Shown here: positions 39,031 through 50,956 of the stretch, one piece after another
How positions within the stretch are numbered: position 1 is the stretch's first letter
How the letters are laid out: each line of letters opens with the position of its first letter
Source: Nepenthes gracilis
Lineage: Eukaryota; Streptophyta; Magnoliopsida; Caryophyllales; Nepenthaceae
Direction: 5' to 3'
DNA: 64,000 nt
Assembly (NCBI GenBank): GCA_033239525.1
Contig: BSYO01000009.1
Location: 11,987,299-12,051,298, forward strand
The notes under the pieces: generated by a model
Told to the model about the DNA's origin: nothing
What the model saw: only the letters and a program-made list of their open reading frames with translations
Database searches by the model: none
Position numbers and translations under genes: made by a program

Positions 39031-39075
39031 TCAAGTTGGGTATCATCAACATATATGATCCACCTTGCCGGGAGG

Positions 39076-39389
39076 TATTAGAAAATATCACATAAAATAT
39101 TACATAATTTGTATTTACCAACTTATTTTCTCTTTTGTCCATATTTATCTTATTTACTTTCCCGTATTTTCTCCTGTATTATTTCTTTCCCCATTAGTTT
39201 TTCTTTCCGTATTTCACCGTGTATAACGTTGTATAAAGCCTGCCTTGAGGGCTGTGTAAAGCATGAAGCCGAATGAATAAAATCTTTGGCGTCCGCCTCC
39301 TTCATCATTTCATTGCCCTCTCTCTTTGAGCTCGTCAGTGCCGACGCTCAACCATTCTCCTTCCTCTTTGCTTGAAGCCAAACTTCACA
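39076..39389 (+). repeat. 3' LTR of the Copia element
   Basis: Same length as the 5' LTR and about 95% identical by eye; also starts TATTAG. Followed by CTAAA. Confidence 0.92.
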
Positions 39390-39394
39390 CTAAA

Positions 39395-42199
39395 CATTTA
39401 TGCAACGTGATGATCTCTCAATTTAAAAATGGCTCAGCACTAATAATAACCTTTAGTGACCATTCAACATCTCCCCCTTAGTAGTCATAAGGTAGCTACT
39501 TTTCAAATTTTCTCATGACAAATTGAACATATGCTAATTTAAAAATCGAAGGAGTTTTCTAGGAAAATTTTTTAAAGTTATTAACCGGATTTTATTTTAT
39601 TTATTACGTGTAGAAAGTCGGTTCAAAATTTTGAATCAAGTTCCGACACAAATTATTAAAGGATTCAAATCGAATCGATTTATTAAGGTACACATCAAGT
39701 CACATATCATAGAAGTAAATAAAACTTTTAATTTAATCAACTAAACTTTAAATGCGCTTAAATCATCTAAGTTACATGACTGGATCTACCATTTATACCA
39801 AATTATTTGACATTGAATCTCGGAATGCTGCCAAGATATCAGTATCTAGGGTTTCATAGTTAGGAGTATAATAAGTCAATTTGTAATCTTTAATACCAGC
39901 TTTGAATCCAACACTTGCTTTAGTCTCTATTTGTGGTGACATAAGTCCCTCCCCACAACTCATGAAATGCTCATCTAAAAATAAAACTAACCAATTTTCG
40001 TTTATTTGTTCATAGTTTTAAAAGTTATAAATATGATTATGACTTTTTAATCAACTATTTTGCATTTATAACTTTATTAGCAAGTCTTATTCGTAGCGTA
40101 ATAATTTGCTAACATACTCGAAACCTCCTTTTTATTTATTTTTTAATTATGTAGGGGTGATGTCTTCATCACTGATTTTTTAATAAAGGGAGAGATATGT
40201 TGGTTGTCAAGAAAATTAGAGATACAAAAGCTTAGACCGTAAGATTTAGGCCTAGAGAAATGAATGACCTTCATTTTAGTATTCCGAGCACATCAAATCT
40301 TAATATTGTCACAAGAATTTTTGCCATTTATGACCTATGGGGTATCAAACTTTAAATTTAAGTGAAAGATAAATGGAGAAATAAAACCTAAAAAAATATG
40401 TAAATAAAACAATCTAATTAAGATGAGTTTCGGTAGCCTTGATTACCTAATTTAAAGTTGTGAAATCAAATCAGTTTCATTCGTCATTTTCTAATATTTG
40501 TAGCCTAAAAATAAATATAATAATAAACATTACAGAAAATTCAGATTTTTGGAATTCGGTTCATGATTTTTTGACCAATCTAGCTTTGATTTCATATCAA
40601 AAAATGGTGTACATTATGATGTTTTGTTTAATATGTTCTAATATTTTACTCTATTGGATTCCATTTTTGTCTACAAATGATGTTCCATTTTCATGCTGTG
40701 GGATGTAGTTTCTACTTTCTATTTTCATTCTATTTGCTTTGTTGCAGTGTCTTTACTCTATTAGGTACCGAACCTTTACTTGCAAGTTACACGAATTACT
40801 TTCTAATTTCAAACTGGTGTCTATAATTCAGATTGAGTTTGAAGATATTTTAGCTTGAGGAATGATATTAAAGCATATCTTTTTTTCCTATGGTATCGGA
40901 TTCTTTATAGATGCTACCAGGAAACCAAAGTTATTATCATAAAAATTTTATGAAAGTATAAATAATAACCATAACCATTAGTAGAAGCAAAACTAAATGA
41001 TCAACACCAAATACCAACATTATATACATTTCTTTTTTTTATTCATTACAAGTCGGAGTACATTTCTAATATCAAATTTATCCAATATATTACAATTCAT
41101 GACCGTCTGATCCTAATCACCTTCCGACTTTAATCCTAATCACTAAATACCAACTTAAATATTTCATCTGAGGGGTTAGAAAAATAGTAAGTGAGTGAGT
41201 CAAATACTCAATAAGGTACAAATAAAAGTAAAAATATGCACATTCATACTTAAAATAAACATATAAATCAGAGACATAGGAACTATTTAAGAACATGCAT
41301 GAACTTTCAACTTTTTTAATTTTTCTTTTCTGATTCTTAATTATCATTTGTCCTTGTATTATTTATCTTTAGGGACTAGAATTAGTTGGCCTTACCAACT
41401 AACAGAACGATCAATTGAAGAAAGGATTGCGTTATCCCACACAATTTAAGGTCAGATTTTCCTTATTTACATCCCAAAAATATGATAGATTGTGCATATT
41501 CCCACAATCAAAGGCCTTTACCTCCCTTTACATTTCGAGATGGGTGGTACTACCTTTATTACCTGATAGACGAGGCTGGAATCTGACATCTTGCAGCTAC
41601 TTTACCTCCTTTTACACTCGGAAGTGGGTGGTACTACCTATATTACCCGGTAGATGAGGCCAAAAGCCGCATCACAGCTTTTAGATCAATTCTTCGATTT
41701 TCACTGTAATATTTTAAGGCATGTTAAGGAATATCACTCGCTACAATACATGGCTAGGATAATTTTTGAGTTTTCACTATAATAGTTATGACATGCCAGA
41801 GAATATTACTTGCTGAAATAATTTCTTAGTCTAATTTCATACTTCTTCTCAAAACTTGAAAACTATTTAAGGAAACTTTTACCTTGTTCTCAATATTTCT
41901 TTACTTAATTTTCTCAATTCTGGGAGAAAATACTTATCATTCTTCAAAGCTTATGAAACTTCTATAAAATCTTTTTTTTATATATAAGACCATACAATAT
42001 GCTAATAAATAATAGAAACCAATGCAATGGCTATGTAAGTTTTCATGTAAATTTTTCATAATATTGAAACTTGTAATCATAACATGCGATAATTAGTAAC
42101 AAACCATAAATTGTAATAAAAATTAATTCATTGTCCATTTTAGTGATTTTAACCTTAAATTTTTATATATATTAAAATACAGATTTAACATATTATATA
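39395..42199. other. AT-rich intergenic DNA, no supported gene
   Basis: No recognisable gene. The only local structure noted is an 84-bp partial duplication (41515-41660). Confidence 0.5.
41515..41660. repeat. 84-bp diverged tandem duplication
   Basis: TGGGTGGTACTACCT recurs at 41541 and 41625, with similar flanks (TTTACCTCC... before, ACCYGRTAGAYGAGGC after). Two copies, moderately diverged. Confidence 0.75.
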
Positions 42200-43574
42200 C
42201 TCGGCTGATTTAGTTACCGGTACGGTAATCGGTTTGAGGCCACTTCGGGTTGATTTCTTAGCACAATTACTTGCGGACTCGATTATCGACTCATGGCTGA
42301 CTTAACGGTCGGTTCAAGGGTTGGCCCCTACGGATTTTCATTATTATTCTCCATCATTTGTGAATCAGTTTAGATGAACCGGTTCAACAGTTCAAGGCAA
42401 TTTCTATTATAGCCGGTTCGAGACATATTTTTACCAGTTAATACCTTATCGTTACCTCATAATATCTTACTTAATTCGGGTGTCTGTTCAACTGGTTCAG
42501 GAGCCAAACTAAGCCGATTCAATAGCCACAAAATTTAACATTAACAACAAGGGTTTCAGCTCTTCTAGTGGCTGGTTCAAAGTCGGTTCGATGGCTAATT
42601 CGGGTTAGATTTTACATGTTGATACTTTAATATTACCTTAACATATTTAAGCTAATTTGGCTGCTGGTTCGGCCAGTTTAAAGGTCGGTTCAAATTATTT
42701 CGATAAGTTGTAATTTCTAACATCAGCAAGATGCTTACGCTGATTTTGTAACAAGTTTGAGGATCCGGTTCAGTAGTCGGTTCAAGGTATTTTTAGCCAC
42801 TGATTTGCAGGTTGACAGTTTGACCTTAGTACTTGATAACTTGGCTGGGTCAGCTCCTGATTCCACCGGTTCAGGGCCGGTTCAATCCATTTCTTTGAAC
42901 TTCCAGAATTAGCATCTAGAGTGCTAGGCCAGTTCGGGTGCATTTTAGGGGTCCGATTTAGTACCTATTTCAAAGTGTTTTGGGTGACCGGTTTACCGGT
43001 GGGTAGGTCAACCTCAGTACATAATACTATAGTTGGGCCGGCTGCCGGTTGAACCGATTTAGTTCCAATTCGGTTAATCTTTCCCAAGCTGCCACATTCA
43101 GCTTCAGTAGGGAAGCAAATAACAAGTTTTGTCTTTGTTGGTTTTATAGCCAATGCAAGACCGGTTCGAGGAGTCCAATTCCAGCTAAGAGACTCATGTT
43201 TATGAATATGTTTGGTTCCTGGCCAGTTCAAGCTGACTTCTCAGGCAATTTGGGTCAAAATTGTAAGTGCAGATTTTGTATCAGTAATGTTTTGATGCAA
43301 ACAGCTTTTGCTTCTATTTTGGTGGTCGGTTCATGACCGGTTTGGGACTAGACTTTATAGGGTGACACTTTAGCATCACTGTAAGACACTTAAGTCATCA
43401 TGGTTGCCAGTTCAGCCCGTTTGGGCCCGGTTCATAGGCTGAAATTTTGAATATCAGTAGAGTTGCTGAAATTTGTTCAGTTGCTGATATGAGACTCGGT
43501 TCGGTGAACTGTTCAACTCCTTTTCTTATGCCGTTTGGTCACAACATAATTAAGATATTAAGCTTGTTGGGTAC
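42200..43574. repeat. Degenerate tandem array, period about 185 bp, rich in CGGTTC
   Basis: Roughly seven degenerate units recur at about 42248, 42430, 42612, 42806, 42992, 43175 and 43358. Each has an AT-rich half (for example GTTGATACTTTAATATTACC) followed by one or more CCGGTTCA/GTCGGTTC motifs. Copies are strongly diverged. The array is interrupted at 43574 by a gag-only retrotransposon; a further partial unit with CAGTTCAGCC follows at 47996-48060. Confidence 0.65.
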
Positions 43575-44648
43575 TGAAAAAGGACTTTTTGTCCTTTATT
43601 GTATAATCAAGTTTTGACCCCGATAAAAATAGTGAAAGCAGTAAAAAGTAAATATCCAATACACGTAAAGAATATTTATTTCTAGATGTTAGAGATGCGG
43701 ACAAGCATGCAAAATATAACCATGCATAAATAATAGTAAAAAGACAAGATTTTTGGTGACGAAGAGAAAACTCGATACCCACGGTAATCGAGAAAAATCC
43801 TCAGGACTTCAACGGCCAAGGAAGCAATGCACTATAAAAATTAACTTACAGACCGGGTGGTAACGGTGCGCTAACCTAACTGACTTACTCCCGTTTCGTG
43901 ATCCCTACCAAGGAACTCCTTTGATTTTCCCGCGGCAACGGAACCGAACACATTCCGATCTTCACGTCAATCTTCCCTCTCTAGCCACTTGAATTGCCGA
44001 ACACGATTGAGTCTCCTTCTTCAACTCACTGATGTCTCCAACGAAGGTAGAAGGATGTGTTTAAATGGTTAAGAGAAAGTGAGGAGAAAACTTCTTAAAA
44101 CATGAAGATCAATCTTGTAGTTTTTGGTTTTCTCAAGAGAAGTAATATTAATGAGGCATGAACAGCTTTCTTCTCAAAATGGGGCATGAAAAAAATCTGT
44201 CAAGAGACCTTGGATTTCAAAAACATAAGCCAAGTATTTATAGATGGCTCAAAATTCGTATTTAAAAACTTGCCCGTTGCATCGGCGCTCAAGCGCGCGG
44301 TGGGTGCACGGAGGGTTTTCAAAGAAACCCTACGTGGGCTCGAGCGCGGGGCGGCGCACAGCGAGCAGGGTCCATTCTGGATTTTGGGCTCGAGCGCAGG
44401 CGCGGCTTAAAGTTAGCGGGGTCCATTCTGTTTTTTAAGGTCGAGCGGGTAGCGAGCGCACAGAGGGCGCGGAGGTTTCGAATGGGCTCGAGCAACTGGA
44501 GAGCACACGGTAGGCACGGAATCCCTGGAAGGTAGAACAGACAGCAACGGATGAATGTTGATACTGTAACGCAACAGCCCATAACTCGACATCAATATAA
44601 TAACATATATGGTCACAGAATATACCAATTAGACAAATGTCTCTAACA
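43575..44648 (-). repeat. 3' LTR of gag-only copy 1
   Basis: 1,074 bp. It includes a GC-rich CTCGAG-containing region (44280-44500) and a TATA box (TATTTATA on the plus strand, 44235-44242). Confidence 0.88.
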
Positions 44649-45150
44649 ATCTCCCCCTTTGGCAATTCCGTGACAAAACCCAGAAAGTAAATAAATACAA
44701 GTGAATTACGAGTTCAGATACCACCGAGATAGAACCCGTGTATATAAAAATCTACGCCTAGTGAGAGATAAAAGATACAAAAAATGTAAAGATCTACACT
44801 AGTATTGTTGTGTCGATGTGGTGACAGCTGCGTCGACGTTGTAACAGAGTTACCTGGTCTAGTAAGGTTAGTACCACAAATGCATAATATAATATGGTAG
44901 AATAAAGAAAACAACATACAATAGTAGTAGAAATAATAAGATACAAGTAGTACTGAAGTTAAATAATAACGAAATAACATGTAACAGAAATAACAAGTTT
45001 TCCCCTAACATGTAGCAAAAATAACAGGTCTCCCCCTAACATAACATGTAACAGAAATAATAAGTCTCCCTCTAACATAAATAATAACGTCTCCCCTAAT
45101 TTCCCCCTATCAAAAGGAACCAAAGATCTCCCCCTTTTAGTCACGAATGG
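44649..45150 (-). other. Multiple polypurine-tract-like motifs, copy 1
   Basis: Between the gag end and the left LTR, the plus strand shows repeated CTCCCCC-type tracts (near 44650, 45000, 45031, 45066, 45091, 45103 and 45126). On the element strand these read as GGGGGAGA. Multiple polypurine tracts are a reported hallmark of Sireviruses. Confidence 0.7.
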
Positions 45151-45241
45151 CCAAGGGGTAATGTAGCTCACTTTTCTTAACCCATACTTGTCTCACTAAA
45201 TTCACTTTTGCATTCAATCTTTTTACTTGTTCATTTAGTTG

Positions 45242-46941
45242 CTAAATGTGATCAACAAGTTTATTCATTTGTAACCCTGGTCTTGGGTTGTATGGAACGT
45301 TCATGGTATAGCAGTGGGACCGAATATGCCCAGCCTTTCCACACGCATGACAAGTTGGCAGAGACTTTGTGGGTTTATTCATATCTTTCCACAAATGATG
45401 TGAGTAAAATCTATTTTCCACATGTTGAGTTAGTTGCTTAATGAGTTTGGAGTTGTAAGCGTGTTGGTGTGGAATTTTCGTGGCGGGAGTAAAAGTAGTT
45501 TTAGGTTTCACGTCATTTTGGACAATATTCGCAGCATACCCCAACCCCCATTTATTTCCACCAATTTTTTCCAACTTGAGCATATAATCTAATTTTGTGG
45601 ACCCATTTAAGAAACGTTTCAAATCTTTTCTAGTAGCCTCAAGTTTAGATTCTAGAGTTGTGATCTGTATAGTAAATGTGATTGCCAACTTCTCAATTTT
45701 TTGGGTTTTAGCATCTAACTCGAATTGTTGAGCTAATTTTTCATGTTCCAAATCAATGACCCTACTGTTTAAGGTTTTATTTTGTTTCTTTACTTTCAAA
45801 CATTCCCTAAATAGTTTGTCATATGCTTCTTAAAGGCCACCAAATTCAGCTTCTGACTCATCCACAGAATCATCAGATTGATTAAATTTTTCTACTAAGT
45901 TATCACACATTGAGGTCATAAAAGCCATGTACTTGATAGGGCCATCTTCAGAATATTTTTCACCATACTCTTTTTCGACATCACTTAAGGTCACATTAGT
46001 TTTAAAGGCTTGACATTGTTGGCATTTAAGGTTTGGGCATTCAGCTCGATAGTGGCCAAAGCCTTTATACTCATGGCATTGAACTCTTTGAGTATTTTTT
46101 GATTTGTAATCCTTGGGTTCACGTCGATCTTTCTTCTAAAATTGAGATGAACGTTTTAAAGTTACATCAAGTTTGTTTGGTGAAGATTTATTTTTCCTTA
46201 AAAACTTTTTAAAATTCTTAACAAATAAGAAAAAATCGTCATCGCTACACGATTCTTCATCGGAATCCCAGTTTTGTTCTTCCCTACTTGATTTTAAAGC
46301 AAGTGATTTTTTTTGTCTTGACTGTGACAATGTGTGCTCATAAGTTTGAGGGGACCCTACAAGTTCTTTGATTTTCAATTTGTCTAAATCTTTGCTTTCT
46401 TCAATCGCAGTCACTTTTGGTCTAAATCGTTTAGGCAAAGATCGTAGAACTTTTCTAACAATTCTATTTTTCGGGATTTATTCTTCTAAATTAAACGTGA
46501 AATTTACAATATTATTTAATTGCGCATAGAATTCATCAAATGTCTCGTCATCCTTCATTTATATTTCTTTAAATCTAGTGGTGAACATTTACAATTTTAA
46601 ATTTTTAACCAATTTAGTACCTTCATGAGTGATTTCAAGAATGTCTCAGGCTTCTTTTGATTTTTCACACATAGAGATACGTTTAAATTTTTTAGAAAAA
46701 ATAGCCATAAAAATAGCATGTAATCCCTTACTATTCTAATTACATGCATCAAGTTCTTCTTTTGACCATAAAGATAGGACTTTTGGTTCATCACCACTCT
46801 TGGGTGGAGTCCATCCAAGTTAGGTACTAACCCATACATGCTCATCCAGAGATTTTAGGAAGACTCTCATCCGGACTTCCAATAGGCATAGTTGTTTCCA
46901 TCAAAAAAGGGAGGTACGAAGAGAGATCCACTTGTATACAT
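45242..46941 (-). pseudogene. Frameshifted gag of gag-only copy 1
   Basis: A start codon at 46941-46939 opens M-Y-T-S-G-S-L, matching the expected gag beginning of this family. The frame then breaks several times, leaving open pieces at 46597-46845, 46136-46438 and 45242-45799. The last piece ends with a CHACGKAGHIRSHC zinc knuckle. An upstream knuckle region near 46030-46090 (CHEYKGFGHYRAECPN) has lost a cysteine. Not translatable intact. Confidence 0.85.
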
Positions 46942-46969
46942 CTAGAACGGGGTCGTGGATCGGGGTGAG

Positions 46970-46981
46970 TCTCTGATACCA
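46970..46981 (-). other. Primer-binding site of gag-only copy 1
   Basis: Reads TGGTATCAGAGA on the minus strand, initiator-Met tRNA type. Confidence 0.85.
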
Positions 46982-46983
46982 AT

Positions 46984-47990
46984 TGAAAAAGGACTTTTTG
47001 TCCTTTATTGTACAATTAAGTTTTGATCACGATAAAAATAGCGGAAGCAGCAAAAAGTAAATATCTAATACACGTAAAGAATATTTAGTTCTAGATGTTA
47101 TAGATACAGATAAGCATGCAAAATATAACCGTGCATAAACAATAGTAAAAAGATAAGATTTTTGGTGACGAAGAGAAAACTCGATACCCACGGTAATCAA
47201 GAAAAACCATCCGGGCTTCAATGGCTAGGGAAGCAATGCACTATGAAAATCAACTTACAGACCGGGTGGTAACGACGTGCTAACCTAGCTGACTTACTCC
47301 CGTCTCGTGATCCCTATCAAGGAACTCCTTGAATTTGCCCACGGCAACGGAACCGGACACCTTCCGGTCTTCACGTCAATCTTCCCTCTCTAGCCACTTG
47401 AATTGCCGAACACGATCGAGTCTCCTTCTTTAACTCACCGACGTCTCCAACGAAGGTAGAAGGATGTGTTTAAATGGTTAAGAGAAAGTGACGAGAAAAC
47501 TTCTTAGAACATAAAGATCAATCTCGTAGCTTTTGGTTTTTTCAAGAGAAATAATATCAATGAGGTATGAACAACTTTCTTCTCAAAATGGGGCACAAAA
47601 AAAATCTGTCCAGAGTCCTTGGGTTCCAAAAATATAAGCCAAGTATTTATAAAGGGTTCAAAATTCGTATTTAAAAACTTGCCCGTTGCGGGACGGCGCA
47701 TAGCGAGTGGGGTCCATTCTGGATTTTGAGCTCAAGCGCCGGAGCGGCGCACAGCGAGCGGGGTCCATTCTGTTTTTTAAGGTCGAGCGGGTAGTGAGCG
47801 CACTAAGGGCGCGGAGGCTTCGGACGGGCTTGAGCGACCGGAGAGCACACGGCAGGCGCGGAATCCCTGCATGGCGGAACGGACAATAACAAATGAATGT
47901 TGATACTGTAACGCGACAACCCATAACCCGACATCGATACAATAACACATATGGTCACAGAATATGCCAATTAGACAAATGTCTCTAACA
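46984..47990 (-). repeat. 5' LTR of gag-only copy 1
   Basis: 1,007 bp. It lacks about 67 bp of the GC-rich region that the other LTR has (near 47689). TATA box on the minus strand at 47644-47651. Confidence 0.88.
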
Positions 47991-47995
47991 GGTAC

Positions 47996-49362
47996 AAAAT
48001 TTGGGCTGGTTTGGTGACCATTTGGTCATCAGTTCAGCCAAAATTCCGAAGTTGTTCAACTGCATATTTGGATTTAATACTTCAGCCGATTATATTCCAT
48101 GCCAAATTGATAATATGATCAAAGGCATCTGCCAAATTAAGTATTAGAATAATAATACTTCAAAGAATTACCAATAAATAGTACCAAATGAAGAAATAAT
48201 TCAAGTACACTTGTCAAATATTCAGCTAAACTTTTACTGTTTTCGATTTCCTTCTCAGCCTCCCTTCTGTTTTCCTTTTTGCTTTTCCTTTTGTTTTTCT
48301 CTCCTTCTCTCCCGGTTCCCTCCTTTTTTCCTTTCTTACCTTTCCCTCTTCCTCACGTATCTTATATCCCAAATAGAAAGGCAGAGCTGATTCATCAACC
48401 ACATGAATTTCCACTCCCTAGATCAGCCGGCTGTCCTAACTCAGCTTTGCTGATTCATTTTATTTTGCCACTGTGTTTCCTTAAAGTTTTGCCTAGTGGA
48501 AGTCTATTATTGGTTGCCGAAATAATGGTGACACAGGCTGCTTATGTTTGCTGAAGTGGGAGGCTATGTTTCTGCAGCTTGGAGCTGCTGTCGTGGGGCT
48601 GTTAGTTGTGTGGAAAGGCTGCTGCTTCAGCAGCCGTGGAGGGTTTGGCTTCAGCAGCCATGAGGAGTCTTCTTTCCTCTATCTTAAGCTACCTGATTTT
48701 TGTGGGCTGTGGCTGCTGAAGTAAGCAGCCGAGAGCTGCTCATTTTACCCTAAATTGCAGCCGAGCTCTCCTGCTGATACGAGCTGCCGTGGAGCTCTTT
48801 CGCTCTCCTTGAATTATTATATTCAGCTGCCCGGGTCTGTGGCTGAGCTAAATCAGCTGCTGGTTTGCTATAATATATACATATACAGCTGCCGTGAGTA
48901 TAATATTTTGGGTAAATTCTGATTTAATTCACGCTGAATTTAGCATGCTATTGAATGTGTGGAGTGCTAGAATATATTAAATTTTACTTAAATTATTTGA
49001 TTTATACTAAATTTAATCCATCGAGTTAATTTCGATTATTAATCAGGTGAAAATTCGATGGCCAACCTATCTTTTTGTTATGCTAAAATCACCTCGACTG
49101 ATAATCAGTTGTGATTTTGGTAGTCGAGGTGTCTTTTTATTAGCCGTAATTAAATTTGGGTCTATCGGATAATTTTTCGGGTCACTGTGATGTCCCGGTA
49201 TAAATCTCTGGCCTCCGGATTAATAATATAATCAGTATAATAAATCTTAATTATTATTATTTTTTTACTGAAATCTTTAAAACGATGGAAGTCTCTAAAT
49301 CCACATATTTTAATTTCAATAGTTCCCCGATACCGAATCCTTCAACCTAAATTTATCTGTAT
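47996..49362. other. Unassigned stretch between the two gag-only elements
   Basis: It starts with the severed end of the 185-bp array, then a pyrimidine-rich tract (48240-48350) and a segment (48530-48900) dense in GCTGC/GCAGC motifs. No gene is recognised. Confidence 0.5.
48530..48900. repeat. GCTGC/GCAGC-rich segment
   Basis: The motifs GCTGC, CAGCAGCC and CAGCTGC recur on both strands about every 10-30 bp, for example GCTGCTGCTTCAGCAGCC near 48619. They could pair into hairpins. It is not a simple microsatellite and shows no coding sense. Confidence 0.65.
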
Positions 49363-49367
49363 CTTTT

Positions 49368-50390
49368 TGAAAAAGCACGTTTTAGTGCTAACGAGTTTCG
49401 ACCCCGAAAATATAGCGGAAGCAAAAATAAATAAATATCTAATACACGTAAAGGATATTTAATATCTAGATGATAACGAAATAACAAGCATGCACGATAC
49501 AAATAATATGAAAGCAATAAAGATAAAGACTAATTTTTTTGGTGACGAAATAAAACTCGATACCCCGGTATCGAGAAAAACACTCGGCTTCAACGCCAGG
49601 AAGTAATGCACTATGAAAATCAACTTACTGCAGGGCAGTAACGACGCGCTAACCTGGCCGACTTACTCCCGTCACGTGATCCCTACCAAGGAACTCCTTG
49701 GATTTGCCCGCGGCAACGGAACCGGACTCCTTCCGGTCTTCACGTCAATCTTCCCTCGGACCACTTAAATTTCTAATCACGAACGAGTCTCCTTCTTCAC
49801 GAACCAAAGTCTCCAACGATGGTAGAAGGATAAAAGTTTCAATGGTGAAAGAAAATGGGTGAGAAAACTAGTTAGAATATGTAGAGCACTCTAGTAGTAA
49901 TTAGTTTTCTCAAGAGAAGTAGGAATAATGAAGCTTTTGAGGCTTTTTTCTCCAAAGAGGCACGTAAATCTTCAGTCCAGAATTCTTAGGGTTCAAAAAC
50001 ATAAGTCCAATATTTATAGTGGAGTCAAAAACGCGTTCAAAAATTCTGCCCGTTGGGCCGGCGCTCGAGCGGGGCTTGAGCCCGCGGCGAGCGGCCGTAG
50101 GGTTTCGTGAGATTCCCTGTGGGCGCTCGAGCGGGGCTTGAGCACGCAGCGAGCGGCCCCCCTACTGAAATTTCAGCTCGAGCGGTTCTTGAGCTCCTGG
50201 CAAGCCGGGGACCTTCTAGATTTTAGGCTCGAGCGGGAATCGAACGAGAGGCGAGCGGGAAGGCTTAGGACGGGCTCGAGCGAATGGAGAGTGGACCGAA
50301 CGGACTTTAACCCGACAACCCACAACCCGACATCAATACAATAATACATATGGTCACGGAATATGCCAATTAGATAAAAAATCTCTAATA
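49368..50390 (-). repeat. 3' LTR of gag-only copy 2
   Basis: 1,023 bp. The last bases are TAATA instead of TAACA, a point change at the terminus. TATA box at 50011-50018, with a GC-rich CTCGAG region at 50048-50300. Confidence 0.88.
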
Positions 50391-50895
50391 ATCTCCCCCT
50401 TTGGCAATTCCGTGACAAAATCCAAAAAATAAATAAATAAAGAAATACAAGAGAATCACGGGTTCAGACACCACCGAGATAAAACCCGTGTACATGAAAA
50501 CCTACGCCTAGTGATACACAAGAGACACAAAAAAATATAAACAGCTATACTAGGATTGCTACGGCAAGTGATGATAGCTGCAAGGACGTGTAACTGATTA
50601 GCCTGGAGCTGCGAGGATTGTGTAACTGAATAGCCTGGAGCTGCGAGGATTGTGGAACTGAATAGCCTGGACAAGCAGGTTAGTACCAACAAGACAAAGT
50701 ATAATAACAATATAGCAGTATGCTTGGTACATAAGAATGAGAACATACAGTAATGCTCCCTCTAACTAAAATAATCAATACTCCCCTAACAGTAAATAAT
50801 AAACTGAAATACATGAAAATAACAAAAAACTCCGCTCCGTCTCCCCTAAGCTCCCCTTATCAAATTGAATCAAGTCTCCCCCTTTTTGTCACGAA
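50391..50895 (-). other. Multiple polypurine-tract-like motifs, copy 2
   Basis: Plus-strand tracts of the type CTCCCCCT recur near 50391, 50756, 50781, 50840-50860 and 50875. A diverged duplication (AGCCTGGAGCTGCGAGGATT at 50601 and again near 50631) also lies here. Confidence 0.68.
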
Positions 50896-50956
50896 TGGCC
50901 AAGGGGTAATTTAGCTCACTTTTCTTAACCCAAACTTGTCTCCCCGAATTCACTTT

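Larger units (their letters stand above)
34180..39389 (+). mobile_element. Copia LTR retrotransposon with TA...CA ends
   Basis: Two 314-bp LTRs (34180-34493, 39076-39389) differ at roughly 14 positions. They are flanked by the 5-bp duplication CTAAA (34175-34179, 39390-39394). The primer-binding site TGGTATCAGAGA follows the 5' LTR directly, and a purine tract (CCGGGAGG) precedes the 3' LTR. The interior holds gag, protease, integrase, reverse transcriptase and RNase H remnants in Copia order, all on the plus strand and broken by stops and frameshifts. Short LTRs and two zinc knuckles suggest an Ale/Retrofit-like lineage, which is not certain. Confidence 0.93.
43575..47990 (-). mobile_element. 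Gag-only LTR retrotransposon, copy 1 (Sirevirus-like)
   Basis: LTRs at 43575-44648 and 46984-47990 are flanked by the duplication GGTAC (43570-43574, 47991-47995). On the minus strand the primer-binding site TGGTATCAGAGA (46970-46981) lies two bases from the right LTR, and the polypurine tract AAAGGGGGAGAT adjoins the left LTR. The 2.3-kb interior encodes only a broken gag; no protease, integrase or reverse transcriptase remnant is seen. It must have moved with enzymes from another element, and fits the TR-GAG class of non-autonomous plant elements. Gag sequence and multiple polypurine tracts point to a Sirevirus relative. Confidence 0.9.

Noticed and set aside
42200..43500. Many GGTTCGA/GGTTCAA motifs resembling the tRNA B box
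   Set aside because: No A box, acceptor-stem pairing or anticodon arm was found; they are explained by the degenerate 185-bp array.
44186..44665. Overlapping open frames on both strands in the GC-rich LTR region (similar ones at 47658-47948, 50138-50418, 53405-53923)
   Set aside because: These are by-products of the GC-rich CTCGAG repeats, which lack stop codons; they recur only because the LTRs recur.
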